Below are positions 22,735 through 35,052 of a stretch of DNA of 64,000 nucleotides, in pieces (position 1 is the first letter of the stretch; each line of letters opens with the position of its first letter). A program made the position numbers and the translations under genes. The stretch lies in the NCBI GenBank assembly GCA_013339895.1, contig JABACO010000007.1, positions 3,889,215-3,953,214 on the forward strand, written 5' to 3'. This DNA is from Ephydatia muelleri. Lineage: Eukaryota > Porifera > Demospongiae > Spongillida > Spongillidae. A model generated the notes under the pieces. That model saw only the letters and a list, made by a program, of their open reading frames with translations. It was not told where the DNA came from and searched no databases.

Positions 22735-23342
22735 ACATGTCTTGAGCTCCACTGAGAAAGTCGCACAACTTTATTTGTCTCTAGATTGCCTACAGAGATT
22801 TTCAATCTGTGACCACAGACCCTACAGAATTTGCATGTGTACTTGGCATTGTGGATTTTCCGCCATTGCATTCTGGTCGTGACTTTGATTTATTCAAGGT
22901 TAAGCTCTTGCACAGTAACCGTTTGTTCTCACATCAGAAAATATGTCTAGGCACATATCTGCAATGTGCAATGATCCCTCTTTATGGAAAGATAAGTTTC
23001 ATGCCCAATTGTCAGGCGTTTTCTCGAGAAAAATCGATTGCTGTGTGAGTGCAGCTGTGCTTCATGTCAGACATAATAGAATCACAGAAACCGTGACCTT
23101 TACGGCGTTAGTAGAAAATAACACGCTTCGATAGTGCCCATTGGTTGTTTCTAGTGCTGAAATGAATGAATGTGGAAAAGCTTAAAAGAATAATGGTATT
23201 TTATCATCAACGTTTAGGGACAAAATAGGTTTTAGAAAGATCGAACATTAACCACATTTTAATGAGCTCCTAAAAGTCATTGGACACCAAGAGTACCGTA
23301 AATATGTAGGTTCGATCCAATTAAAAACCCTATTGTAATGTA
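22735..23342 (-). pseudogene. RAG1-like relic, copy E (5' flank and N-terminal exon)
   Basis: On the minus strand, 23,342-22,900 resembles the 5' flank of copy A. It leads into an ATG at 22,871 and KYTCKFCRVCGHRLKISVGN, the N-terminal zinc motif. A second frame then matches SVELKTC of copies A and B1. The sequence stops soon after and is joined at about 22,690-22,740 to the 3' end of copy B2 in the opposite direction. It may be an independent 5' fragment, or an inverted copy of the 5' end forming a long terminal inverted repeat for the B1/B2 composite. Confidence 0.5.
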
Positions 23343-24226
23343 CATTTCGGAAAACCATAAATGGTTTTGATTGATGTAGCAGTCTGGGCACGAGGAAATG
23401 TGGACTGGGAACTGGTAGATGCACAGTTTCCGGATAAGGCCTTGCACAGAAATAAGCAGGTATGCCGTCTTATGTCGCGTTGTGCAACTGCTGCGGTTAG
23501 TACTTATACGTGTGTAAGTAAACGCGTATGCGCTTGTGCAACATTATGAACAAACGCAGAATTCCACAGAATACGCGATATCGATAGGCGCGCGTATAGC
23601 ATGTACAAGCTTCCGACGAAACTAGATGAAATACGAGACGAGAAAGAGCCATAAGGAATCATAAGGAGACAGAGAGACAGAAAGACATGTACAAGAGTCG
23701 TTGTGTGTGTGAGAGGGAGGAAAGGGAATGGGAAACAACAGCTTCAGCTCACTGCTGCGTGACGCGGGGATTGTATGTAGATTCTTGCGCACCTACCGCA
23801 GGGCAGTGAGTGCCATGTCTACACGCCTGTTGTAGTACAGGCTAGTGTCTTAGGTACACATTTGCTGTGCTTGCAGGGGTGTGTCCTCAATGAATTATGT
23901 CTTTGCCCGATATTCGTGATTAGTAGGTACCCAGAGATTATCTCAGCTATACCAGAGTAGTGGATCGTTATCTGTGAAGTAATTTGTGTGCATTTTGTGT
24001 GGTGTACGCTGCAATTCATTAGTGTAGGCGTACAACTCGCGTAAGGAGGAGTGTCCAGTGTACTGATGTTCCTAAGGAAGGTCTAATTGGAACCCCCCCC
24101 CCCCCCCCCCACCCCCCATTCCCTTCTGGTTCCTCATGTGATATACATGTCTCTGCAGCAACACATCAATGGGGCCATTTCTTTAATTGCACAGCAGGAG
24201 ACTGCTGAGCTCCACATGACAGTATC
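23343..24226. other. Intergenic, upstream of the Frizzled-type gene
   Basis: No gene recognised. A C tract (about 24,092-24,120) lies just before the first Frizzled exon. An additional 5' exon could be hidden here. Confidence 0.3.
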
Positions 24227-24643
24227 ATGACCCCCGTCATGGGCTGGAAGAAGAGTGAAGTAGCTGTGTTCATCACATTCCTGCCAGTATTCTTTTCCCT
24301 GCTGTTTGGACCGCTCTCTGTCTATTTGTACTTTTCCAATCACCAGGTACACTGCTATTTTGTATGGAGTACCAGGTGCAATTCCAGTATGTTCACTTTT
24401 TGTCATAGACCTAATGTATCGTTGCAAAAGGAATGGTGTGGGTTTATCCATCCTACAGATTTCGTAGTCCACCCATGTTGTGGTTGTATACTTATTGGTT
24501 CTAACAGTAGGCTTGAGTCCTCGTCTCCTGTTCGAAATTGCACTCATCTTGGATTGTGGGTGAAGTTGATGTACTGTTTGTTCTTATACCATTTAGATAC
24601 CTACTTCTCAAGAAATTACCCTCAGTAAGTGTACAACACAAGA

Positions 24644-24699
<56 letters not shown>

Positions 24700-25316
24700 T
24701 GCTACATAGGCACGCCATCATTCAGAGAGGACAAACCACACACTCTGACCACCTTCTACCCACCCCTACCTCCGAAACGCCAGACAATACGAACCCACCC
24801 AACACAACGCAGTGCCAACAACAACCTTACTCCGGGATATGCCTTGGCCCCCTCCTGTCATGCTTCTCACCCAGCACCGTGGCCACCTCCATTCAGATCA
24901 CCTCCAGCGTCGACATTCAGACCAACGAAGCGCTCGCCTCAAAAATCATCGTCCTCCTCAACTCTGCGTACCCGAGCTGCCTGACGGGTGCCCATCGCTT
25001 CCTCTGCCAGTACCTCTTCCCCCTGTGTGATGGCAACGGGACGCTCTACCAGCCCACGTACCAGGAGTGCCTCAACGTCAGCCAAGGCGTGTGCAGTGTG
25101 GCATGGACTCAGGGCCCCGCTGCAGGCGTGTCTCTCCCTGTGTGTCTGGACCTCCCCAACACCACGTCCATATGTAATGGTGAGATGGGGGAGGGGGAGG
25201 GGAGGAGAGGGAGGAGGGGGGTTATTTCATTGCATTGTGTTGTTGTGGTTAGTATTTTATTTGAATTATTATAATTTTAAAATTATGGGTTGTTGGATAA
25301 AGTGTTCTTGCTTTCT

Positions 25317-25398
<82 letters not shown>

Positions 25399-28186
25399 AA
25401 TTTTCATTTTGCTTGCAAAAATAACTGATTGCTGCTTTTGCACAACTTAAAACATCCAAAGACCACTTCCAGTCTTTAGCAACCCCTGGCGACAATGCAG
25501 GCTATTGTCATTCATATACTCTATTTGCTAGCAAATAGTGAATTCATTTCATCTCACATCTCTGTCTTGTTATTTTAACACTCTAGCCAATGCAACAGAA
25601 GTGTCCTTTCAGCCTGCTCTAACCTGCAGCGACCATTACTACTTCAATGGCTCCGTGTGTCTGGCACAGTGCGGAGTGTGGGAGCAATTCCCTTCGTCAC
25701 TGGTGGTGGGCATCAAAGGAACGGAACTGTTTGCAGCTCTGTTCGGTTCCCTGTCTCAGATAGCACTGATCGCAATGTTCATCCACCAGCGAAAACGAAT
25801 GTAACTTACAGTGTATCATGTGGTTTGGAAGTGATTTTGGAGGGTAAAGGGATGTGTAAATAGGGAAAACTTTGAATTTGAAATACTATTGCATGAGGAC
25901 ATTAATCCGAAGGTAACCTAAAAGTGTAATAGTAACAGATAGTACGGTAAATTAGAAAATTATTCACTTAAATGTTCATTGCCTGGAAATTTTCTCAACT
26001 CCAAGTTAATACTTAGACATTTTTTTTTCATTCTCTTCATTACACGTTCAGATCCAAGTTTCCTTCCATCTTCATGGTCTACCACACAGTGTGTTACTTC
26101 ATCATCAGTACGTTGGAAGGCCCCTCCCCCCCTCAGATGTATCTGTTTAGGTTGGGGAAAGTGTGTACGAATGATGGCTAGTTATTGGGCTTGTATGTGT
26201 CATGTACAGAATACAGGGTGTCCATATCCATTCATACTCAACTAGATCAAAGGTATTTATTTATGGCAAGTCACAATGCTTGTTTGTTTTGTTTTGTTAA
26301 ATTTTGCAGTGTTTTTTGTGGCGATCAATCACATTGTGCCCTACTCTTCACTGTTCTGCTCGGCGAAAAGCATCGTTGAGACCATTGCTGCAAAGCCGAC
26401 ATCATTCTGCACCCTCTCAGGTAAGGCACTAAGCCTCCCACCTCACCCACCATCCCTCACCACACTCCTCACACCCGATCCCCATTCTCTAACTCCCGTC
26501 CCTCCTCCAACACCCCACCCACTACCTGTCATCTGACACACTCACTTCCCTTCTCTTCTTCATCTTCATCATTTGACACACACCCTACCTCCATCTTCCT
26601 CTTTGTCTTCATCATTTGACACACACCCTCCTCCTCTCCTTCATCCTCATCCTCTGATACACACCCAACCTCCCTCCCAAACAGGTATCGTACTGCAGTA
26701 CTTCCTTCCCTCCATGTGTTGGTGGTGGATCTTCCACATCTTTGGTGTGTTCTGGACGTTCGTCTTCCCGAGTCACGCCAAACGCCATGCGTCCCGAGTC
26801 AAGATGGTGTACTGGGCGATGGTGGTGTGTGGATTTGTGCTACCCCTGCCTGGGGTGATTGCTACCCTGGCAACCGATGGCTACGCCATTGGACGGTTCC
26901 CTCCACTCCTGTGCACGACGAAGAATCCCAACTTGTTTTACTACTATGTGGTGTTTCTGGCGAGTGCAGTTCTCTCCGCTGGTCTCTTCATGCTTGTGGT
27001 GCTGTACTGGACACTGTACAAGGTAAGGTGTGAAGTGGGAGGGTGTGAGGTGTGAATATGTGAGGGGGTGATGATGTTTACATGTGAGTGAGGTTTCAGG
27101 ATGTGAAGGTGTGAGAATGTTAAGATGTGTGTGTGAAGACATGAGATGTGAGGTGTGACATGCAGTAAGGATGTGTGAACAGTGAGATTGTGAGTGAGGG
27201 ATGGTGTGACAAACCGTGGTAAATATTGTTGCCCCACGGTTTCTTGTTTCTTATCATTAACTCTGCAAAGACACACATGTTTGATTGAGGAAACGGGTTG
27301 GGCACTCTTTTTGAGCACTCTTTATCATTTGAACTTCGTTACATGTACATGTTAATTTGAAAGCAAATGGCACTTGATTGCATGGACCATACCATGTTAA
27401 AAATGACATCAAGTGTCCCTCATGCGTTACATTTCCATCGCAGCACTTTTCCGTGCTGCTTTGGTTTACACCACTGTCTCCTATTTACTGTCGTAAATAA
27501 ATGTGCCATGTGGATTAGACCTCATTTTCGTTCGAAACCCACGTTATGTTGTACCTCATATTTGTCTCCACTAATTGATCAATCAATGCATAAAAATAAA
27601 TAAAAACGACAAATCATTCTGTGTGCTGGGAAGAGCCTTACATACACCAGTACAATGTAGATAGCAGAGGGCACTACTAGCACCAACACACCCATCATTC
27701 ACTCCACCATCTCATCTCTCCTCCCTCCTCCCTTCCTACACCCCCTCCTCCCCAAAAACCAACAAACAACAACAACAAAAACAACAACAACAACAACAGC
27801 ACAAACGTTTCCTGAAGGCACACAATGCGTCGGGCGCAGACGAGAGCGGGAGACACACCCTCCTCCTGGGCGTCCTCACCTACTACATCGTCTTCGGGAG
27901 CCTGCTCACCGTCCAGCAGAGCCTCGAGCTCAGCCAGTCCGGCTCCCTCAAGACAGCCGTCGCCGAGGCCTTCCGGTGCGAGGGTCTGGGGACCTCCGCC
28001 AACTGCACCGCCAACTACGACCAGTACTCGTACCCGAGGCTGAGCGGGCTGGTGTACGTGCTCATGGGGCTGATCCCCGCTGTACACATGGTGTTTGTGC
28101 TCCCGGCCAAGCGGATGTGGAGGTACTGCGTCGGGGACAAGGCAGAGGACAAGAATGTGCTCCTGAAAACCCGGGCCGATATGTAG
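24227..28186 (+). CDS. Frizzled-family (class F) receptor, seven exons
   Basis: Proposed exons: 24,227-24,346; 24,726-25,179; 25,587-25,800; 26,052-26,107; 26,310-26,420; 26,685-27,022; 27,800-28,186, all with GT/AG ends and matching phases. Exon 1 gives a signal-peptide-like segment (VAVFITFLPVFFSLLFGPL). Exon 2 encodes a cysteine-rich domain with ten cysteines in Frizzled order: QCQQQPYSGIC, then AYPSC, RFLCQYLFPLC, YQECLNVSQGVC, PVC and SIC. Later exons give seven membrane segments, with the class F hallmark around segment 3 (SMCWWWIFHIFGVFWTF). Exon 7 carries a sequon-rich outer loop (ANCTANY) and the last segments. The usual KTxxxW Dishevelled-binding motif is not conserved after the last segment (AKRMWRYC), so coupling to Dishevelled may differ. 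AATAAA lies at about 28,240. Exon 2's acceptor is the least certain; the first exon could lie further upstream. Confidence 0.85.
24645..24697. repeat. (CA)n microsatellite in Frizzled intron 1
   Basis: Uninterrupted CA dinucleotides shortly before exon 2. Confidence 0.95.
25319..25396. repeat. (CT)n microsatellite in Frizzled intron 2
   Basis: Perfect (CT)39-type tract. Confidence 0.95.
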
Positions 28187-28546
28187 ACGTGTTTGTGGTG
28201 TGTGCATACTGTGTCTGTGTGTGCATTTCTCTCTGTAGAATAAAGTGTGATATGAATGTATACGTATGTGAAGGAGTTTTATATTTGCTTGCACAATGGC
28301 ATGTTTGTTTGTTACGCAACCAACACAGCTGACCTTCTTGATCTTCCTAAATGCTTGAGAACGTGTGGCAGAGTGTGGTAGTTCTGTAGACAACCCTTAC
28401 CACCAGGATGACAGGCACAGGCCCTTTACATGCATGTTTAAGGACACTCAATATTTAATTTCTTTAAAAGGTCAGATATGTGCCTTTCCTGGTTTACCAT
28501 GGCGGGTGCAACGGAATGGGAAATCTTGAATGGAGGATAGTACAGT

Positions 28547-28584
<38 letters not shown>

Positions 28585-29700
28585 ATCCCCTGCAGTATGG
28601 TACATACATGAAAGGTACTCATGCATATTATACTTTCTGAAGGTGTAGGGTCTGCCATCTGAGCAGGCGAAGTCAAGACATGAAATGAAATGGGGTGCAG
28701 TGATAAGAAGAGATCTCCCATGAGGGCCACGTCACAGCTACGGTTCATTGCATAATGTTGCTTGCGTTGCACAATATGGTAGCCCAATCTACAACAGTAT
28801 TGCAAACTCTGCAGACACTCGAAACACACAAAAGACGCGTTTGAATACCTAATAATATATGTAGTACGTATCAAAAATGGTGGCTCAAAGCATTGCATGA
28901 TGCTTTGCTGAGCATCGTAAAATGAAAACTGGACGAAGTGCTACATGCATATATGCATGTACACATGAGAGATGAGATGCCTCATGTGACCCGCATAGAC
29001 AGGACTCCATAAAGAGAGGCTTGTGAACTGAAGGATTGTCTGCAGATAGCTTCTATACCGTGGCATGGGACAGAAAGGGCTGTACAGTGCATACTTGGCA
29101 TCTGCTAGTGTAACTATAGCTATTGCATGTTGAAAGTAAATAACCTCTAATTCATTTCCCTGTACAGGCTAAGACAACAGCTCGCATGTACAGTGTATCT
29201 AAGGTGTGTATTGGAGAGGTTAAATGTCATGAACTGGGTGACGACATCACCAGCTTGTAGCAATACACATTTGGAACTATATCACACTCAATACTTCTAC
29301 AGGTAAAGCCCTCATGCTGAAATATCGTACTATCCGTAGCTAGCGGAGTTGGTACCTCTCAATTCACGCTCTCAGCTGTACCAAACATCTCAACAACGGG
29401 GGGAGGGGGGAGGAGGGAGGAGGGGGAGGGATTAGATCAGTTGGTACATCAAATGTACGATTCGTACACCAATGGTGAGCATTCATCTCTTTTACTCTTT
29501 TTACTTTATGAATATGACCACTTGGGATGGCACAGGTCTACCAAACACTGAACGGTCAGATCTCAGATCATCAAGACATGTTGTCAAAATATTTTAATTT
29601 ACCCTGGACAACCGCTGACTGGCACACACAGAACACTAATCAAGGGGATTGGTGGAATACAGTACTGTGGTCTATGATGTATTCTGAAGGTTTTGTCTGA
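28187..29700. other. Intergenic between Frizzled-type gene and DAZAP2
   Basis: Contains the putative Frizzled poly(A) signal, a long C homopolymer (about 28,547-28,584) and a G/A-rich tract at about 29,398-29,430. No gene is recognised. Confidence 0.35.
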
Positions 29701-29829
29701 TCAGAAGATAGTGTAGCCTCCATCAGAGCCCCCACCAAGTATGTCTCGCTCCTGTTGCCTGCCCGCCACAGACTGGCCGTGTTGAGCAGCCATTTGGGCT
29801 GCAGTAGGTGCCACACCTGGGGGTGGAGG

Positions 29830-29885
<56 letters not shown>

Positions 29886-31933
29886 GCGTGTGTAGGTGTA
29901 TGTGTTAGTATGCATGTGCAGGTGTGTGTGTGTGTGTGTATGTGAGTAGATTTGTGTGTGTGTACAGTGTACATGTAGGTGTGTGTGTATGTGTGTGTAG
30001 TGTGTTTATGTGTGTATGTATGTGTGCATGTGTGTACATGTATGTGCATGTGTGTGTGTGTAGTGTGTTTATGTGTGCATGTATGTGTGCATGTGTGTAC
30101 ACATGTATGTGCGTGTGTGTTATGTGTGTGTATGCGTGTGTGTATGTTTGTATATGTGCATGTATGTGTTCGCATGTGCGTTTTGTTTCCGCGTGTGTTT
30201 GTGTGGATGTGTATGTTTGCGCATGCGTTTGTACGCATGAGGTGGACACAAGCGTTCATTTATGTTTGTGCACGTGTGTTTGCATGTGTGAGCGAGTGTG
30301 TGTGTGGTGGATCACACGTTAGCATGTGGATGCACAATGGTGATGTGCGTGCAAAGTGCGTTGCTTACAGTACTAGGAGTGGGCGTGGCCCGTGCAGCAC
30401 CCCGAACAAGTCGTACGCTTTGCATGAACAAGTGCACGCAAACAAATTACATCAGTTGCTCCACAAATCTGTGCAGCATTGAAGCGAGCACCTGTGCACG
30501 TGCACTGTGTACCACTACACACTAGCTTTGTGCTTGGTCTGATTCCTGTCCGCGCATGCACATACACTTTCAATATGGTTTATGGCATTGTCCACATACA
30601 CTTTCAATATGGTTTATGGCATTGATACTAAGCTAATGTGATGAGTGTGAATTACACCGTAATTAATGACACACAAATTATTAAATGGGATTGTTTCCGT
30701 GAAAAGGGACCTAGTGCATACATTATAAAATTTCCAATATGCGTAATAGAAATGTAATGCTTGCGTTGAAATGCATCGCTAATTAAAATTTCAGCGCCTT
30801 ACAACTCCATGACAGATACTCTGATTCTCAGTGCGTAAGAAGCAATGACATTCCAGACTTCTAGAATATAAACAAATTGAAATCTTGAAAAAACATGCAT
30901 TAGGTCCCTTTTTGTGGAAACGATCCCAAATAAGGTATTCAAAATGAATGATTTGCTGACGGTTCAAAAGCAATAGTTTGGTAGTCTGACTTGTGTGAAT
31001 GTGATGAACTGAATTAATCACACACACACACATGCACACATTACACATGCACACACACACATACACACACACACACACACACACAAACTTACAGGAATAT
31101 TGACAGGCTGGTTTGGGTTGAACCGTGCTCCCTGGTCAAAGACTGCCACAGCTGCCATTGGCACAGTTGGCGGAAAATACAACGAACATGTATTTGAATA
31201 AGAATGTAAAACTGCCTAATTGTAATTCATCTAATAATCATACATGTAGATTTAAATAATATATCTATTTACTACCTTGTTGGTTTTGCAGAAGAGGAAC
31301 TGGATATCCATGAGAGGGATAGCCAGGTTGGTAAGGATAGCCAGGTTGATAGGGGTAGCTAGGTTGAGGGGGATAGCCAGGTTGGTAGGGGTAGCCTGGT
31401 TGTTGTGGACCCGGGTAGAGAGGCTGAGGTTGGACAGGGTATCCTGGCTGAGGAGGGTAGTATGGAGGTTGCTGGGCAGTGTAAGGAGGAGGGAGGAGGG
31501 GCGGGGGTGGGTAGGATGGGTGGCTGGACAGGATACGCAGGCTGGGGTTGGACTGGGTAGGGTGCCTGTGTGGGGTAGGGCTTTGCCCCGGTACTGGTGT
31601 CTTTGGTTTGAAGCGGTGAGACAGAGAGGGAGGGGGTAGGAGGTAAGAGAGGGGAGGATGAAGAGGGCACCCTGATTGGTTTAATTGTATGACATTGCAC
31701 AGCATCAGTGTATATGGTACAGATGTACATGCAGTGTTACAAGACAAAACATATGTAACAGGACAAAGCGTGCATGAGATTCAATGGTAGTAGGGTCCTT
31801 GACAACACGTTGTTTACATACACACACAAAAAAAGTTAGCCGGTACACTTAGTGCATGTGTGCGGGTTCTGTGTGTAGGTGTGCATTTTGTGTTTTGTGT
31901 TGTGTTATGTGTGTACACTTGTAGGTGCGCATA

Positions 31934-31973
<40 letters not shown>

Positions 31974-32478
31974 TGTCTGTGTGGGTGTGGCCAGAGATAC
32001 TATCTATGGTGTGGCACAAAAGTATAAACAATCATGAAACGGGGCTAGGGGATTTGTGTATACTGTATAAAGTAACACAACAGTGCATCTCACGAAAGTT
32101 ACACGCACATTATAACGCGAACGATTATCAGGCGAAGGTACGAAATCCAATACTGCCAACCTACCCCACGAAACCGCAACGACCCAGACAATGGAATGGA
32201 GTACACACACACCTTTTGTGCACAAATAAAACGTATGCAGCCTATTCGATGCTACGGGGTCATGTACAGCCATCCCCTCTTGTCGTACGTTTATATTAAC
32301 TGCCGTTACTGTATGTTATAAAGCGATCGTTCACAGAGTTTCTCATCACCCGATGCGCATAACGATACGCACAAAGAAAGTTCAAAATAAGAAAAATACA
32401 CACACATCTCCCGATATAAAATGAGACATCCCACCCGTTGAGGGAAAGCTCACCTTTGCCTTTCTTGAAGAATGACAT
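29701..32478 (-). CDS. DAZAP2: DAZAP2 homologue (proline-rich adaptor), four exons
   Basis: Exons on the minus strand: 32,478-32,454 (MSFFKKGK), 31,600-31,276, 31,151-31,093 and 29,829-29,701, with GT/AG junctions. The N-terminal part reads KPYPTQAPYPVQP, like the QYPTQPTYPVQPPG start of DAZAP2. A Pro/Tyr/Gln-rich middle contains PPPYTAQ and repeated QPGYP. Exon 3 gives AVAVFDQGARFNPNQPVNIP, and exon 4 PPPPGVAPTAAQMAAQHGQ and ends GGGSDGGYTIF, matching the conserved DAZAP2 C-terminus (GARF, IPPPPPG, GGSDGGYTIW). DAZAP2 is a small cytosolic and nuclear adaptor that binds WW-domain proteins, ubiquitin ligases and signalling factors. Exon 2 holds one nucleotide too many at about 31,505-31,525, where the frame changes between PVQPP and SYPPPP. 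The gene is head to head with the RNF14-like gene. The repeated QPGYP block could also suggest an annexin-like tail, but the C-terminus settles the identity. Confidence 0.85.
29831..30310. repeat. Long TG-rich alternating purine-pyrimidine tract in DAZAP2 intron 3
   Basis: (TG)n of about 52 bp followed by about 430 bp of TGTATG/TGCATG-type sequence, almost wholly alternating purine and pyrimidine. Such DNA tends to adopt Z-form. Long Cys/Val and His/Thr frames across it are artefacts. Confidence 0.9.
30562..30618. repeat. Short direct repeat
   Basis: CACATACACTTTCAATATGG followed by TTTATGGCATTG occurs twice in tandem in DAZAP2 intron 3. Confidence 0.8.
30686..30928. mobile_element. TIR MITE family 2, copy 3 (in DAZAP2 intron 3)
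   Basis: Ends TGGGATTGTTTCCGTGAAAA-GGGACCTA and TAGGTCCC-TTTTTGTGGAAACGATCCCA. The interior shares ACAACTCCATGACAGATACT with copy 1. Confidence 0.85.
31937..31980. repeat. (GT)n microsatellite in DAZAP2 intron 1
   Basis: GT dinucleotides with one GGG interruption. Confidence 0.9.
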
Positions 32479-32720
32479 TGTTAATTTTTAATCAAAGCGA
32501 TTACGTCAGATTCACACGGTAGCCTATTATCCGTTTGTTTTTTTTGTCGCTTGGGTACTTAGGCTAAGGGAGCTCGAACTAATTATCATCTATTCACCCA
32601 TGAGGCGTGAGATATAATACTCTAAGCTGTACAAAACGTACGTGCACCACTTCCAAACCTTTAGTAAAATTAGTAGCAATTAATATTCCCAAAATTAATA
32701 TAACCTTGGCTTGCCTCATC
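32479..32720. promoter_or_regulatory. Shared bidirectional promoter region of DAZAP2 and RNF14-like
   Basis: Only about 242 bp separate the two start codons, which point away from each other. TTACGTCA at 32,501-32,508 is a CRE/ATF-type sequence, the main recognisable site; no TATA box is clear for either gene. Joint regulation is an inference from the spacing. Confidence 0.55.
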
Positions 32721-34999
32721 ATGTCAGATGACGCGGAGCAGCGGGATGAGATGGAGCTACTCAAGGCCATGAGCAGGGAAGGGAGAGTTCGAATGGGAGG
32801 AGGCAGAAGGGGTAATCTCCGGCCGCTTAAACGCCACCCAGACTCTCGAAGCGCCCCTCACCCTCGTACACTGTTTGAGAAAGAAGGACTCATCGAAGTC
32901 GCCGAGAAATGGTTGGAAACTGAGCGCGGCGGCACACGAGTGCTCCGTGGTTACCCACCTCCCGCCTATCTGCCTGTACTTCTCGCTCCCCGCGGACTAT
33001 CCTTCTCAAAAGATGCCCGAATACTCACTGTCGTGCAAGTGGCTGAACTTCACTCAGGTACAGTGTACGTACCGCATATAGAACGCGGAAACGATGGTGC
33101 CTTTGTTAGAGCGCGCACAACCTGTCGTACACACATACTGTATGTATGTGTACATGTATGTGTTGTGTTGTATGTATGTGTGTGTATGTATGTGTTCACA
33201 TGTAGTGTGTGTTGTATGTATGTGTACATGTATGTGTGTATGTGTGTATGTGTGTGTTATGTATTGTGTTATGTGTTTGTGGTGTGGTATTGTGTAGTGT
33301 GTAGGTGTGTGTATGTGTGTGTTGTACTGTGTTTCCGTGCATGTATGGTATGTGTGGAACTACAATGTACATGTTCACACCACAACATCTTTACGAAGCC
33401 TTACTGTTTGTGTGCATTGCTGTATGTGTGAGTGCGTACATGTACGTTTGTATTGTGTGGGCATGTGCATGTGTTTGTACGTTGTGTATGCGTATATGCA
33501 CGTGTATGTCTTATGCGTGTATGTATATGCGTGTATGTGTGTGTGTATATGTGTGTATGTATTGTGTTGTGTATGTATATGCTGGTATGTGTGTGTGTAT
33601 ATGTGTGTAGTGTGTGTGTGGTGTATGTATATGCGTGTATGTGTGTATGTATATGCTGGTATGTATGTGTGTGTGTGTGCATGTGTGTGTGTGTGCATGT
33701 CAATGCAGCATGTGGCGCCACACAGAAAGGTAGAGAGAGTCACTTCATAAGGAGATGAAGGGAGGAAGGTTAATATGTAAATAATACATTATGTTCTATT
33801 TCTTCTCTTCTTAGAGTCATGTACATGTATTGTCACTACACTGTTCTCTCTCCTTCCTTCAGCCTCCTAACTTTTCTCTCTCTCTCTCTCTCTCTCTTCA
33901 TCACATGGCATCGTAATTTCATTCCTCGCAACATCAGTTAACCATTCTGTGCGTCCATCTGGACAGGATGTGGGCGGAGAATCAGGGGAGCGTGGTGCTC
34001 TACAGCTGGTACCAGTTCATGACCTCGGATGTATTTGCGGCTCTGGGCTGTCACCCAGGAGCTACGGCTCGACTACGAAGACCCCGCCCACCGCCACCCG
34101 ACCTGGGACCCGCGTGCGGTACAGGACGTCAGTCGTCCTCGTCTGGCCTTGGGAGAAATCCTGGCCCACGACTGGAGAGAGAAGGAGAGGGAGTTTGCCG
34201 ACGCCCACTTTGACTGCGACGTGTGCTTCCGTTCCGTGCTGGGGTCAAAGTGCGCCCAGCACCAGCCCTGCGGCCACACCCACTGCCACGACTGCCTCCG
34301 ATTGTACCTCGTCTCGAAGATCGGGAGTGGCGATGTCACCCAGTTGGAGTGTCCCAGCAGCAGCTGTACCACGATCATCAACCCGCTCACCATCAAAAGT
34401 CTCGTCACCGATGCTCTCTTCAACAGGTGCGTCCACCTTTATTTATTATTATTTAAGGGACAACCTCATATTTAGAGGGGGGGTATGTGTACATGTGTTC
34501 CATTCAGGAGGGTGCGATTCCATTAAGGTGAGGGTGCGTGCAGTCCTGTAAGGAAGGCATGAGATTGCGTTCAGCAGTGTGCATTGAGGCTTGAATCTTT
34601 TCAGTACCGGACAAGTATAGAAACACCGGTACTCAGCTTTTGGTGTTGGAATCTCGCAGTAGCGCGCTGCAGGCGGGGCTGCATTTAAGATGCGGGTTTT
34701 TCTAAAGGCACAGTGTGGGTCACTCTGGTGTGGTACATGTAGGCATGGTGTCATTGGTGCCAACAGGGGCCGCTCTTTCAATCGGTTGATTGGACATGCA
34801 CTGATATCCTATCAATTACAAGGCAAACCCTACTGGGAATACTGTTAGTGCAAACACAAACTTGAAAAGGCAGCCACTACTGTAGCATGACACCAGTACT
34901 TGCCATTGAGCCAGTGTAAAGACAAACATCATGTATATTGGCAATTAATTAGTGCTGGTTGACACTTTGCAACTGCAGCATACAATGCATCTAGTGGCC

Positions 35000-35052
<53 letters not shown>

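Noticed and set aside
23300-23330. tRNA gene suggested by GGTTCGATCC
   Set aside because: Only a B-box-like word; no A box or cloverleaf can be drawn around it.
27825-28332. Arg-rich frames across the last Frizzled exon
   Set aside because: GC-rich shadow frames; the correct frame encodes the last membrane segments of the receptor.
29723-30482. Thr/His-rich or Cys/Val-rich open frames
   Set aside because: Translation of the TG-rich tract in DAZAP2 intron 3.
33094-33758. Cys/Val/Tyr-rich open frames in RNF14-like intron 1
   Set aside because: Translation of TG/TATG low-complexity DNA inside an intron.
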